DNA of 64,000 nt, taken from the NCBI GenBank assembly GCA_030601885.1, contig JAUWAU010000031.1, positions 1 to 64,000 of the forward strand. Direction: 5' to 3'. The position numbers and the translations under genes are program-made. This document shows, one piece after another, positions 52,634-62,270 of this stretch (position 1 is its first letter; every line of letters begins with the position of its first letter). The DNA comes from Armatimonadota bacterium (GTDB lineage Bacteria; Armatimonadota; Zipacnadia; JAUWAU01). Below the pieces are notes generated by a model. That model was not told the origin of the DNA. It saw nothing but the letters and a program-made list of their open reading frames with translations, and searched no databases.

Positions 52634-54631
52634 ATGGCTTCATCTATGAGACCCAATATGAAAACGTCCGGATTGCCCCTGGCAATATTTGCGGTGGCGT
52701 GGTGGGGCCTGTTGATGGTGTGCGCGGGCCTCGCTGCCGAGCAGAGGACACCGGGAGAGGGAGGCCGAGCGACAAGCCAGCAGTACGACAGACAAGAAAG
52801 GACAGCCCCGGTGCAGCGCGATCGAGACTGGCTCGTGAGGTATGTCACCCAGCCCATCCCAGACACCCCGCGCAATCGTCGCTACCTCGCGCTCATCGAC
52901 CAGAACCTCGACGACACGTACCTCGGCCTCGACATCGAGTGGCTCCGGGCAGGCGGTGGGGACCCGTACCAATCGCGCTACCAGATCAACGCCATCGGCT
53001 GCCTGGCCTTCTGCTACCGGACCGAGGGGCTGGAATACCATCGCGACACGGCGGTCCTGGCTAAACTGCGCGCGGCCATGCTGGCAGTCGCGCAGCACGT
53101 CAACACCGAGGGCATGTTCGCCTGGCCGGGCTACGAGAGCATCTACAAGAAGGGCAGTCAGGAGCAGGCCTGGCAACTGGAGCCACTCTTGCTGGCGTTC
53201 ATCTGGGTTGGCAACAAGCTCCCACCGGATGAGCGGGCCACCATCGAGGCGGCGCTGCGCAGGGCCGCCGACTGGCTCGTGGCGCATCCGAACGCCGAAG
53301 CCAACAACCGAGGCGCCGTCTGGTGTGCCATCACGACGCTCTGCGGCGTGTACTTCAACAACCAAGCGTACCTGGACGCGGCCGAGGAGTACGCCGACGA
53401 GGTCATGAGCGGCGTTGTGCTCGAGGATGGAGAGGTGGGGGAGCACACGCTGCAGTACGCCGGGGGCGGGCCGGATACAGGCTACACGTACACCGGCTGG
53501 GGCTACGTGTACCTCTACCGCCTGCTCTCCGGCAAAGACGAGCTGGACGACCGGCTGCTGCAGGCGCTGCGCTGGACGGCCCTGTACAACACACTCAGCG
53601 GCTGGCCGAATGTCGCCGGCGCCTCAGTCAGGGTCGGCACACCCAAGCCCGGCATTCAGGACACCTTGCCCGCCTTCGAGCACTTCTCCCGCGTTGAGCC
53701 ATTCTTCGCCACGGTCGCCGAGCGTCATGCCCAGAGGTGCGAGACCCACGACCCGCGGCTCTTCGAGTCGCACCAGCACATCGTGTCGCCTATCATCTGG
53801 GCCATGCTCGCCGCCGGGGCGACGCCGCAGCCCGGGCCTCACCCCCAATGGTACGTGAACCACACACACGTCTACGATCGCCCCAACGTCCACTACGCCC
53901 TGGTGAGCCGTGCGTATCAGACAGGCGTGACCTTCCGCGCCAGGGCAGGCGTGTACAGGAACATCCCGCGCGAGGGACTTCATCTGCGCGGCATGCAGAC
54001 GTTCGCCTTCGGCGACGAGGAGCCCATCATCTTCCACACGATGAATGCGAGCTCCACCACCGAGGCCGACGGCATCGACACGGCGACGACGAACGTGGAC
54101 GACGGCCCGGACGGGTGGGAGGTCGTCTTGCACAAGGGCCAGCGCATCCACGCTTGGCGATCGGATCTCGCCACCATCACCACCGGGCGCAAGACGCTGT
54201 GGACGCTGTACGCCTACACGCCCGTCTCTGCCGTGGTGGTCTATGGCGGCGCCAAAGGACCGATCACGAGCCGCTGGGTGATGAGCCGCGAGTGCGTGCC
54301 CAGGCCCAGACTCGACGCGGAGGCCCGCATGGTGTCCTTCGAGGGACAAACGGGGCGGCTGCACTTCCTGACCGGTGACGCAAGGCTCTACAAAACAGGA
54401 GAGGGCGAAGACAAGCGATACGTCCTCGAGGTCGTCGCCCAGCCGCCCGTGAGCGCCTTCGGCTTCTCGAACGATTCCTTCGGGTTTGAGGGGCTTGACC
54501 CGGAGCGACAGGAGCTCTTCTTCTCCGACGCCTCGGGCAAGTACCGGCTCTCGCTCAAGGGCGTGCTCGGCCCGGAGGGCAACATCGACCGGACGGCGCC
54601 GATGCGGCTCGCGGGGGCAGACGACGGCTGA
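52634..54631 (+). CDS. Exported alpha/alpha-toroid protein, polysaccharide-lyase-like
   Basis: 665 residues from ATG 52634 (GAGG 6 nt upstream) with a signal (LAIFAVAWWGLLMVCAGLAA). The first half reads as an alpha/alpha toroid (YQSRYQINAIGCLAFCYRTE, AWQLEPLLLAFIWVGNKLPP, NAEANNRGAVWCAITTLCGV, GWGYVYLYRLLSGKDELDD). The second half is beta-rich (VTFRARAGVYRNIPREGLHL, LWTLYAYTPVSAVVVYGGAK), the layout of polysaccharide lyases of the heparinase/alginate type. It converges on a heparinase II/III gene 58 bp away. The N-N-R-G segment and Tyr/His residues could be catalytic, but I cannot place it in a PL family. Confidence 0.7.
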   Translation: MASSMRPNMKTSGLPLAIFAVAWWGLLMVCAGLAAEQRTPGEGGRATSQQYDRQERTAPVQRDRDWLVRYVTQPIPDTPRNRRYLALIDQNLDDTYLGLDIEWLRAGGGDPYQSRYQINAIGCLAFCYRTEGLEYHRDTAVLAKLRAAMLAVAQHVNTEGMFAWPGYESIYKKGSQEQAWQLEPLLLAFIWVGNKLPPDERATIEAALRRAADWLVAHPNAEANNRGAVWCAITTLCGVYFNNQAYLDAAEEYADEVMSGVVLEDGEVGEHTLQYAGGGPDTGYTYTGWGYVYLYRLLSGKDELDDRLLQALRWTALYNTLSGWPNVAGASVRVGTPKPGIQDTLPAFEHFSRVEPFFATVAERHAQRCETHDPRLFESHQHIVSPIIWAMLAAGATPQPGPHPQWYVNHTHVYDRPNVHYALVSRAYQTGVTFRARAGVYRNIPREGLHLRGMQTFAFGDEEPIIFHTMNASSTTEADGIDTATTNVDDGPDGWEVVLHKGQRIHAWRSDLATITTGRKTLWTLYAYTPVSAVVVYGGAKGPITSRWVMSRECVPRPRLDAEARMVSFEGQTGRLHFLTGDARLYKTGEGEDKRYVLEVVAQPPVSAFGFSNDSFGFEGLDPERQELFFSDASGKYRLSLKGVLGPEGNIDRTAPMRLAGADDG

Positions 54632-54689
54632 AGCGGATGTGCGGCCGAAGGGTCACGGCGAGGGCGCTTGACCATCGGCACAGCCGGGT

Positions 54690-57443
54690 TTACGGCTCCC
54701 AGACCACGCTCTCCGCCCGATCGGCCAGCTCCACCAGCACCTCCCCACGACAGGCGAGCCGCTTCCCGCCGATCATGAGCGCCCGCGTCGGTCGGCCTTC
54801 GGCATCGAGTCGCAATAGAGCAACCTCGGCGTCCACCGACACGTCGCCCGCGGTCATCTCCCGCGCGCCCACGTCCGACATCACGAAGATGTCGCGCCGG
54901 CCGTCCTTCTCGATGGCGAACGCCGTTGCCTCGCCCTCGTCCGCTCCGTCGATGCGGATACGCGCGACCGTCGGCGGCTCATCGTCGCCCGCCGCCAGAG
55001 GATAGAGCACGTCGTCGAAGCTGGTGGGCAGTTCGGTGCGGCGCTGGAAGGTGATGTCGTGGCAGCGCACTTCGCTCCACAGCGCCATCCATCCGACAAC
55101 CGGATCCGTCTCGCCGATCTGGTCACGAACGCTATCGGGTTGCGTGTCGGTCGGCGGAACGGGCACGATGGCGATGTTTGCCAGGCCCGGATCGGCGGAG
55201 CAGACCGTGCCATTCTCTCCGATGCGCACTTCGCCGGCGCGAACGCCGCCCATGGCATGCTGCTCGATGACTGGGGCGATGTGAAAGATCTGTTGGACAG
55301 TGTGCTCCCCACTACCGGCAATCTTGTCGCGCAGGATGAAGTACTCGCCTTTGACCGAGAAGATGCTGCGCCGATGGCGGATGCTCGTGTCGAGCGTGGC
55401 GCGGTCGGCGCGGCGGCCCTTCCTGGCGGCGAAGCCCCGGTCGTAGGATGCGCTGACGAAGTCGAAGGCGTCGGTGGTGATCCAGCGCACCTCGCGGTCC
55501 GGCTCGACGTAGCTCTCCGGGTAGAGCACGCTCGCCTGACCTTTGCCGTCCACCATGACGGCGTTGTGCGCGCGAGTGCTGCGGTAGTACTCGCTGAAGG
55601 GCCCGCGCTTGTAGCTGTAGATGCCGGGGTCGTGCAATAGCAGCCGCCCGGCCGCGTAGAGGACGAAACTCAGCTTGTCCTCGTGCTGATGGCCCGCGCC
55701 GAAGGGCCCGGCGTCAAAGCACAGGTACTGGGCATTCGGCCCCCACTTGTCGCGCATGATGTAGTAGCCGGCGTCGGGGAAGCGATGCGACGTATGCTCA
55801 GGAGGCCTCCCTTGCTCACCCCCTGTTGCCATGAAGCGGAAGTCGTCGCGCCCGAAAGCCTTCGCCGCGAAGGCCATCCGTGAGGCGATGTGCACGGGTG
55901 TCGGGTTGCAGTCGTTGACCAGCGGGAGATACATGTCCGGCTGGCTGAGGTACATGTACACCTCGTAGATCCTCTCGAGCTGCTTGTCGAAGCTGTGTGG
56001 CTCGGTGATCCCCGCCAGCCGGGCGAGCCACCAGAAGTTCGTGATCGTACGCGTGGGGAAGTCGTGATAGAGCGACGAGCACTCGGTCTGGAACCCGTCG
56101 GGGAAGTAGGCGCTCTGGTTGATCCAGTTCAGCCGGCGGAAGGCGAGGTCCACGAACGCGCGTGAGTCCTTGAACTCGGGAAACAGCACGCCGGCGGCGC
56201 CGAGTCCCGACGTCTCCACCTGGAACCAGTTCCGCCCACCGGCCTGGTAGGCGCACAGGTAGCGCGCGTGCTCCAGGTACGATTTGGCCATGCGGAACAG
56301 CACGCGATCGCGGAACTCGGGCACGTGGCGCACCGTCGCCAGCAGCCGCGGCCAGAACAGCACCGCCCGGTCGCCCACCTCAAGCGTCCGCCACTGAAGC
56401 GACTTCCGCGTGTTCGGGCACGGCGACTGCTCCAGCCACGAGAGCAATAGCCGCGCCAAGTGACGAGCGTACTTCGTGTCCTTCGTCTGCCAGTACGCCA
56501 TGGCGAGGATGTCCGTCCACCCGTGGGAGTTGATGGCGACGTTGGACTCGATGTCGCCATCGAGCACCGTGGTCCAATCGACCTCCTCGCCGAAGTCGTG
56601 CCTGATGAGCATGTGCGCCCTGAGCGTGAACAGGTTGCGGCACAGCTCGTCGGCCTCAGCGAGGTTAGGTGCGATGTATTGTGGGGCCTCGAGCACCTCT
56701 GCTGAGGGCGACTCGCGCTCTGCCAGGTGTTCCACGAACGCCGCCTCGGCTGCATCGAAGTCGCGTGCTTCGACTGCCTGCTTCACCTTGGCAAGCGCCG
56801 GCAAGTCGAGGTCGAGCTCGTCGAAGAACGCCTCGCGTGTGAGGCCGAGGCCTTCCGTCTTCGGCCAGTCTACTTTCTCCCCCGAAAGACGCTCATGCGC
56901 CGCCAGAAGCTCAGGCAGTATGGGTAGATCGGCAGCAATGCATGCCTGCACGGCCGCGCGCGCGGCTTCCTTGACGGCCGTGGCTTCGGCGGCGTCTGCC
57001 ATGCCGGCAAGCTCGTTGGCGAAGCGTGCCGATCCAACCAGCCGCCACAGATGGGCGTTCGCCTCCGCACCCTCAAACACCACTCCGCAGCAGATGAGCA
57101 GGAGGCAGCCGCCGGCGCGAACCTCGGGCGCCCCGATGGTTCCCCCACCGCCGGGCCAGAACGTGAGCAGGTAATCGGCATGGTCGGCGAGCATGCGCCG
57201 GGCGAAGCGCGGCATCTCGTCCGGTGCAAGCTGCCCCGAGCGCTCCAGCGCATCGAGCACTTGCAGCCCCCGCACGGCCACGGCCTTCGGGCTCCACGTG
57301 TCATCGTCGCGACCCCGGTAGTCGTATGGCACGGGGTTCTCAGCGGCGAAGTGATGGATCTGCGCGATGAACGCGGCCGGCTCAGCGGGCAGGCCACCGA
57401 ACTCGGCGAGGAATGTGGAGAGATTCAGTAGAAGTGCAGCCAT
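54690..57443 (-). CDS. Heparinase II/III-family protein
   Basis: 917 residues from ATG 57443 behind GGGAGGACCACTCC. The toroid part (about 60-620) includes the conserved INSHGWTDILAMAYWQTK, GGRNWFQVETSGLGAAGVLF and PDGFQTECSSLYHDFPTRT. The beta-sandwich part has the hallmark FDAGPFGAGHQHEDKLSFVL, HDPGIYSYKRGPFSEYYRST and RAHNAVMVDG. These lyases or hydrolases cut acidic glycosaminoglycan-like polymers. No signal peptide is evident at the chosen start (MAALLLNLSTFLAEFGGLPA), unusual for this family; an in-frame upstream extension lacks one too. Works plausibly with the convergent toroid protein on the same glycan. Confidence 0.88.
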   Translation of the reverse strand: MAALLLNLSTFLAEFGGLPAEPAAFIAQIHHFAAENPVPYDYRGRDDDTWSPKAVAVRGLQVLDALERSGQLAPDEMPRFARRMLADHADYLLTFWPGGGGTIGAPEVRAGGCLLLICCGVVFEGAEANAHLWRLVGSARFANELAGMADAAEATAVKEAARAAVQACIAADLPILPELLAAHERLSGEKVDWPKTEGLGLTREAFFDELDLDLPALAKVKQAVEARDFDAAEAAFVEHLAERESPSAEVLEAPQYIAPNLAEADELCRNLFTLRAHMLIRHDFGEEVDWTTVLDGDIESNVAINSHGWTDILAMAYWQTKDTKYARHLARLLLSWLEQSPCPNTRKSLQWRTLEVGDRAVLFWPRLLATVRHVPEFRDRVLFRMAKSYLEHARYLCAYQAGGRNWFQVETSGLGAAGVLFPEFKDSRAFVDLAFRRLNWINQSAYFPDGFQTECSSLYHDFPTRTITNFWWLARLAGITEPHSFDKQLERIYEVYMYLSQPDMYLPLVNDCNPTPVHIASRMAFAAKAFGRDDFRFMATGGEQGRPPEHTSHRFPDAGYYIMRDKWGPNAQYLCFDAGPFGAGHQHEDKLSFVLYAAGRLLLHDPGIYSYKRGPFSEYYRSTRAHNAVMVDGKGQASVLYPESYVEPDREVRWITTDAFDFVSASYDRGFAARKGRRADRATLDTSIRHRRSIFSVKGEYFILRDKIAGSGEHTVQQIFHIAPVIEQHAMGGVRAGEVRIGENGTVCSADPGLANIAIVPVPPTDTQPDSVRDQIGETDPVVGWMALWSEVRCHDITFQRRTELPTSFDDVLYPLAAGDDEPPTVARIRIDGADEGEATAFAIEKDGRRDIFVMSDVGAREMTAGDVSVDAEVALLRLDAEGRPTRALMIGGKRLACRGEVLVELADRAESVVWEP

Positions 57444-57671
57444 GGAGTGGTCCTCCCGGAGTGCCTGGTTATGCAGCGTGTCGATAGTTCTACCCGTGCC
57501 GAGGCCCACCTCTCGGCAGTGTCTGCCAAGAGCGGCGGTCCACTGCAGGCTCGAGGGCGCCCGGGCGGAACAAAGCCCTCTCATGCCGCGTCCAAGAAGC
57601 CAGAATGCCGGCTCGTCCAGGCATGGCCGGGGGCCTTGCACAACCGGCTCCATCCGGGGGAGGGGAAAGTT

Positions 57672-58868
57672 ATGCACCACGCCATTCGTGGCTGGTTGCT
57701 GGTGGCGTGTTTGTGTGCGCCGACGCAGGCTGCCTGGGCCGACGGCGGCATGTTCCCGGTCTTCGCTGGGAGCGGCGAATCGGCGGACCAGCGGGCCGTG
57801 GTCGTCTTCGATGGCGCGCGGGAGACATTGATTCTGCAGACGGCGTACGAGGGCGACGGCTCCGACTTCGCCTGGGTGATACCGGTGCCCGAGCAGTTGG
57901 GCGCCAGTGACATCGGTACCGCCGATCCTCGCCTCTTCGATGACCTCTACTACCTCACCGAGCCGCGCGGTTACGCATACGGCAATGCGGGCGGCGGCTG
58001 CGGCTGCGGGGGCGGGGCTGCCGGCGGCCAACCATTGGTGCCAGTCAGGGTCTGGGAGACACTGCACGTTGACAATTACCAACTCGCCATCCTCTCGGCA
58101 AGCGACAGCTCCGACCTGGCCGCGTGGCTGAACGGCAATGGCTATGCCTTTCCCGCGGGGCACGAGGATGAGCTGGATTACTACGTCGGCAAGTCCTGGT
58201 TCTTCGTGGCCGTCAAGATGAGCCCTGGCCAAGGTCACAGTGGCGCCCCTCCGCCGCCTGGCGTGGGCGACGACCTGCCGGGCGAGGAGATGCGGCCCTT
58301 GCTCCTGCGGTTCAATATCCCTGAGCCGGTCTATCCGATGCGCATTTCGGCGGCGAGCAGCAGCGGCGAGGTCGAGCTATTGCTGTACGTCATCGCTCGC
58401 CATCGCGTCACCTCGCGCAACTACAACACGGAGCAGGTCCGGCTATCCGCTCTGTTTCGCGAGGGCGACTTTGGGGCGTACTACGACGAGCAGTTCCGCG
58501 AGAGCCTTGCTGGGGCGGGCGCTGGGTCGCTGCTGGTGGAGTATGTCGGCACGCTCCCCGGTTACATAACCTCGACGCATGCAGCCGATCTCGGGCTGGG
58601 GGCGGGGACGTACTACGTCACCCGCCTGCGCAGCTATCTGCAGCCATACGACATGCAGGAAGACATTGCCCTGATAGACGCGCCCGACGACGACGATTTT
58701 CAGGTTCAGGTGGCTGTCGCTCCGGCTTTCGACGAGAGCCGCATTCGCCTTGCGGCGGCCGGCTCACTGTTCGCGCTGGCGGCCGTTTTCGGCTTGGCCT
58801 CGGGGCGTCGCGATGTGCTTGTTCGGGCGCTGCTGGCGGCGGCCGTAATGGCGCTGCTTCTGGTGTGA
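57672..58868 (+). CDS. Exported DUF2330 protein
   Basis: 398 residues from ATG 57672 with a signal (GWLLVACLCAPTQAAWADGG). DUF2330 features: AVVVFDGARETLILQTAYEG, FAWVIPVPEQLGASDI, a Gly/Cys-rich linker GGGCGCGGGAAGG near residue 112, SWFFVAVKMSPGQ and PLLLRFNIPEPVYPMRISA. A C-terminal membrane helix (LAAAGSLFALAAVFGLAS) anchors it, followed by a second hydrophobic segment. Members are exported, of unknown function, and often occur in planctomycete- and deltaproteobacteria-like genomes. Stands alone between the heparinase and the next exported protein. Confidence 0.82.
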   Translation: MHHAIRGWLLVACLCAPTQAAWADGGMFPVFAGSGESADQRAVVVFDGARETLILQTAYEGDGSDFAWVIPVPEQLGASDIGTADPRLFDDLYYLTEPRGYAYGNAGGGCGCGGGAAGGQPLVPVRVWETLHVDNYQLAILSASDSSDLAAWLNGNGYAFPAGHEDELDYYVGKSWFFVAVKMSPGQGHSGAPPPPGVGDDLPGEEMRPLLLRFNIPEPVYPMRISAASSSGEVELLLYVIARHRVTSRNYNTEQVRLSALFREGDFGAYYDEQFRESLAGAGAGSLLVEYVGTLPGYITSTHAADLGLGAGTYYVTRLRSYLQPYDMQEDIALIDAPDDDDFQVQVAVAPAFDESRIRLAAAGSLFALAAVFGLASGRRDVLVRALLAAAVMALLLV

Positions 58869-59118
58869 ACTTGGGGAAGGACGACCAGGCCCGGCCACAT
58901 CCTTGGGGTGCAATATGGCGACAGCGCCGCGGCTACTTCGGGCGAGCCATCCGATGCCCTGCGCGCCAACTGCGCCAACATCAACGCAGGGCCTTGCGTA
59001 TAGGCAAGAAACTCCATATTGAAGCATCGTTTTTCCACGGTACTTCATGGCACGGCTGCGAGCTCTGCTCCGGCGGAGATGATTCTTGCGACACTCTCGA
59101 TCGAAGGGGTGAAGTAGG

Positions 59119-59991
59119 ATGGAGGTCCCTAGGTGCAATCGCATTACGAGTTACGGACTTGCGACATTGTTGGTTGGAGCTTTTCTCGCCATCACGGTAC
59201 CGGTTGGCACAGTGAGCGCGCAGGTGCTGCAGTACGGCGATGGGACGCCCGACGGCAAGAAGAGCTTCGGCGGCGGCGGGCACCTGATCATGTTCGATGC
59301 CGGACGCGAGGGACGCTGGCTGAATCGCGTCGAGATGTTCGGCTCGCGGTATGGCACGGCGACCCCGCCCGACGAGGACTTCCACGTGTACATCGTGGAC
59401 TCGGAGCGGACCGTATTGCGTCAGGTGGCGCTGCCGTACTCGTTCTGGGAGCGCGGCGAGGAGTATTGGCGTGAGCTGCCGATACCCCCGATTCAGGTGC
59501 CCAAGCAGTTCGGCATCGGCCTCACGTTCAACGCGCACCAGACCAAGGGCGTGTACGTCAGCACCGACACCGTGGCCGAAAGCCATTCGTACTCGTGGGT
59601 CCCCGGTCGAGAAGGCCGGGCGATGGAGGACGTTGACTGGATGGTGCACGCCACCGTCGGAGACACTCCGGACGGCGACCCGGAAGCCACAGATCTGGTG
59701 CTGCTGAAGACAGGCGAGGCGTTCTTCGATCGCCTTGTCGGAGCGGGGGGCGATCCGCTCACCGTCTCAATGGCAGGCCTGGGGACACTGGCGAAGCATG
59801 AGATCGCCAGCATCCGCCTCGGGGCGGCCACATCGCCGACAGCGACGACGGCAACGCTCGTACTTCTCAACGGGATGAAGATCGAGTGCGAGATCCTGTC
59901 GGCGGACGAGAGGTCGGTTCGGATCCGCGATGGCGGCGGCGCCGTGCGGGAGTTCCCCCGGGCGGACGTGGCCAGGATTGACATCAAGTAG
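59119..59991 (+). CDS. Exported protein, unknown
   Basis: 290 residues with a signal (LATLLVGAFLAITVPVGTVS). The mature part starts with YGDGTPDGKKSFGGGGHLIM and is beta-rich (FHVYIVDSERTVLRQVALPY, PKQFGIGLTFNAHQTKGVYV). The last 50 residues form a small separate beta domain (TATLVLLNGMKIECEILSAD ... VREFPRADVARIDIK) of the kind seen at the C-terminus of many exported proteins in these lineages. No catalytic motif found. The 250-bp gap upstream holds no recognisable feature. Confidence 0.7.
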   Translation: MEVPRCNRITSYGLATLLVGAFLAITVPVGTVSAQVLQYGDGTPDGKKSFGGGGHLIMFDAGREGRWLNRVEMFGSRYGTATPPDEDFHVYIVDSERTVLRQVALPYSFWERGEEYWRELPIPPIQVPKQFGIGLTFNAHQTKGVYVSTDTVAESHSYSWVPGREGRAMEDVDWMVHATVGDTPDGDPEATDLVLLKTGEAFFDRLVGAGGDPLTVSMAGLGTLAKHEIASIRLGAATSPTATTATLVLLNGMKIECEILSADERSVRIRDGGGAVREFPRADVARIDIK

Positions 59992-60007
59992 CCGCGCGGA
60001 GCGCGCC

Positions 60008-60385
60008 TCAGAACTCAATCAATACAGCTCCGGGCTTATTGACCGATAGGACGAGCCGGCCTCCCTCGTAGCGGGGGTTGTCGGCGCTGGCTTCGTGGTT
60101 CCCCGGAACGTAATAGAAGGGGATCGGCCCGCACTCTGCCGGAATGACGTCCGTCCATTGGCCCAGTGGCTCGTCCCGGTCGGGGAATCGCCTCCGTATG
60201 CGCCGCATCATCTCCCGCTGCTCGTCCGCTGACGGCTGCTGTTCGCTCTCCCAGCCGAGGTGCGCGTCCGCGACGATGAAGGCCTTGAGGGCGCTTCCTT
60301 TGGCTTCTGCGGTCGCGTGCCGCTCAGGGAGAAGAATGGCTGTAGCAGCAATGGTGCAGTTGCGCACGAAGTCACGTCGTTTCAT
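60008..60385 (-). pseudogene. Shortened Tat-exported metallophosphoesterase
   Basis: 125 residues with a Tat-like signal (MKRRDFVRNCTIAATAILL). The calcineurin-like domain keeps its first metal motif (AFIVADAHLGW) and its GNH motif (FYYVPGNHEAS), but the GDxxD motif that must lie between them is missing, as is the whole C-terminal half with GHxH. Normal members have 280 or more residues. The region RFPDRDEPLGQWTDVIPAEC looks like the seam of an internal deletion that kept the frame. Metal binding should be lost; I treat it as a remnant, though a start and stop are intact. Confidence 0.62.
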
Positions 60386-60668
60386 GACGAACGCCTTTCA
60401 ACTGCGTCTTCGCCAGCGCACCTGGCCGTGTTTGGCCGATCTGCAACTCCCCATTGTCTGTTCTGTGGCGCCTCGGGAGACCCTTTTCTGCACACGTGTG
60501 CGTGCGTAGCAGCCGCTCGATGTGGCGCATGGAGGTCACCGCAACGCGGCGCGGGAAAGCGGCTTGGAGCGAGAGATCACGCCGGGCATGAAAGCGATTG
60601 CCCCAATCGTCGCCATCCGAGGCACGGTCCTCATCATGCAGTACGCCGTGCCAGCGAGGACATGAAAG

Positions 60669-62246
60669 ATGGCAGTCAAGTGGTCGTTGCTGCACGTCGC
60701 AGTTCGGGATGCCGTCACCCAGGCGCTCATGCCCGCGCGCATTCACATCAAACGCGCGGATGGCACGTGCTACCTGCCGCCCGCTGAGAGGGCCGAGAGA
60801 TTCGGCAAGGACGGTGCGCCGGAGGTGATCCTGCCGGATCATTTCCGCGACAAGCTCCACGTGTGCCAGCAGGTGGACATCCGTTCCGCGCACCTCAGCA
60901 CGGGCGAGGCGGCGTTTCCCGTGCCCGCCGAGCGCCTCACGCTGTGGGTCTCACGGGGCCACGAGCGAAAGGCCGTTCGCCGCACGTTCGTCGCGAAAGC
61001 CGGGCAGACGACCCATATTGACGTGGCCCTGGAACGCGTCGAATCGATGCAGGAGGCAAACTGGTACTCCGGGGACATGCACGTGCATTTCTCTCGCTTC
61101 AAGGCGGCCGACGATTACATCCTCGCCTACCTGATGGCCGCCGAGGACCTTCCGGCCGTGAACAACATGGTGTTCAAGGCGGCAGGCAAGGTGGAGGCGC
61201 CGCAGCGAAAGATGGGGCATGAGGGCACTCACTATCAACTGCATCACGACCACCAGATCGTGGCCGGGGGCGAGGAGTTCCGCGACAACGACCTCTACGG
61301 GCACATGATCGCCGCGGGGATTTCGAAGGTCATCGAACCCATCAGCGTGGGGGAAATGCTGGGCCGCCGAGAGAACTACCCGCTGTTTGCCCAGGTCTGC
61401 GACTGGACGCACGATCAGGGCGGCGTCGCCGGCTGGGCCCACGGCGCGGCCGGCATCAAGCTGCACGAGTCGCTGCCGGTGGAAGCCGCCCTGCGGAAGC
61501 TCGACTTCATCGAGAGCATCCAGTTCAACCGCTTCGTCGGCTTCTACTTCTGGTATCGCCTCCTCAATTGCGGTCTCCGGCTGGCGGTGACCGGCGGGAG
61601 CGACTTCCCGTTCAGCGCCAACATCCTCGCACCGTGGTACCCGAATCTGGGCCTCGATCGGACTTACGTGAACATCGGCGCCACGAAGAAGTTCGCCTAC
61701 GATGCCTACATCGGCGGCATTCGGCGTGGCCGGACGTTTGCCACCAATAGTCCCCTGCTCCTATTCGAGGTCAACGGCAAGGGCCCCGGGGCCACGATCC
61801 GGCTCGACGGGCGCGCCCGACACGTGAGCGTCTTCGCCCGCGCCGTGTGCCAGCATCCGCTCGACCGGCTCGAGATCATCGTCAACGGAGCCGTGGAGCA
61901 CATGGTGGACGGCAGGGGTGGGCCTCGGGAGATCGTGTGCGAGACGCGGCTGCCTCTGCCGCAGAGCTCCTGGATCGCAGCCCGCGTCCGTGGGCGGATA
62001 GAGCCGGAGGCATACGGCGGTGTAGCGCCCTGGAATCTTCACGCGCACACCAGCCCCGTCTATGTCCACCGGGGCAAGGATGCCATCCTGCAACGCGCCG
62101 ACGCCACGGCCATGGCCGACTACGTGCGGCTTCTGCAGGAGATATATCGAACGCGCGGCCGTTTCAGAACCGATCGACAGCGCCAGACGCTCTTTGCCAA
62201 TCTCAAGAAGGCTGAAGCGTTCTACGACAGGCTGTTGAGACGCTGA
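60669..62246 (+). CDS. CehA/McbA-family metallohydrolase (PHP-like)
   Basis: 525 residues. After an N-terminal beta-rich domain (about 1-125: AVRDAVTQALMPARIHIKRA), the PHP-type metal site begins with NWYSGDMHVHFSRF (near 134). It continues with EGTHYQLHHDHQIVAGGEEF, GVAGWAHGAAGIKLHE and LAVTGGSDFPF near 315. The CehA/McbA group includes carbaryl hydrolase and exported relatives acting on esters or phosphoesters. No clear signal peptide at this start. It is followed within 24 bp by the DUF6259 gene, so the two may be co-transcribed. Confidence 0.85.
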   Translation: MAVKWSLLHVAVRDAVTQALMPARIHIKRADGTCYLPPAERAERFGKDGAPEVILPDHFRDKLHVCQQVDIRSAHLSTGEAAFPVPAERLTLWVSRGHERKAVRRTFVAKAGQTTHIDVALERVESMQEANWYSGDMHVHFSRFKAADDYILAYLMAAEDLPAVNNMVFKAAGKVEAPQRKMGHEGTHYQLHHDHQIVAGGEEFRDNDLYGHMIAAGISKVIEPISVGEMLGRRENYPLFAQVCDWTHDQGGVAGWAHGAAGIKLHESLPVEAALRKLDFIESIQFNRFVGFYFWYRLLNCGLRLAVTGGSDFPFSANILAPWYPNLGLDRTYVNIGATKKFAYDAYIGGIRRGRTFATNSPLLLFEVNGKGPGATIRLDGRARHVSVFARAVCQHPLDRLEIIVNGAVEHMVDGRGGPREIVCETRLPLPQSSWIAARVRGRIEPEAYGGVAPWNLHAHTSPVYVHRGKDAILQRADATAMADYVRLLQEIYRTRGRFRTDRQRQTLFANLKKAEAFYDRLLRR

Positions 62247-62270
62247 GCCCCGGAGACGAGCACCGATCGA

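Noticed and set aside
57444..58238. N-terminal extension of the heparinase gene to 58238
   Set aside because: The extension is antisense to the DUF2330 gene, and ATG 57443 has a good GGGAGGA site.
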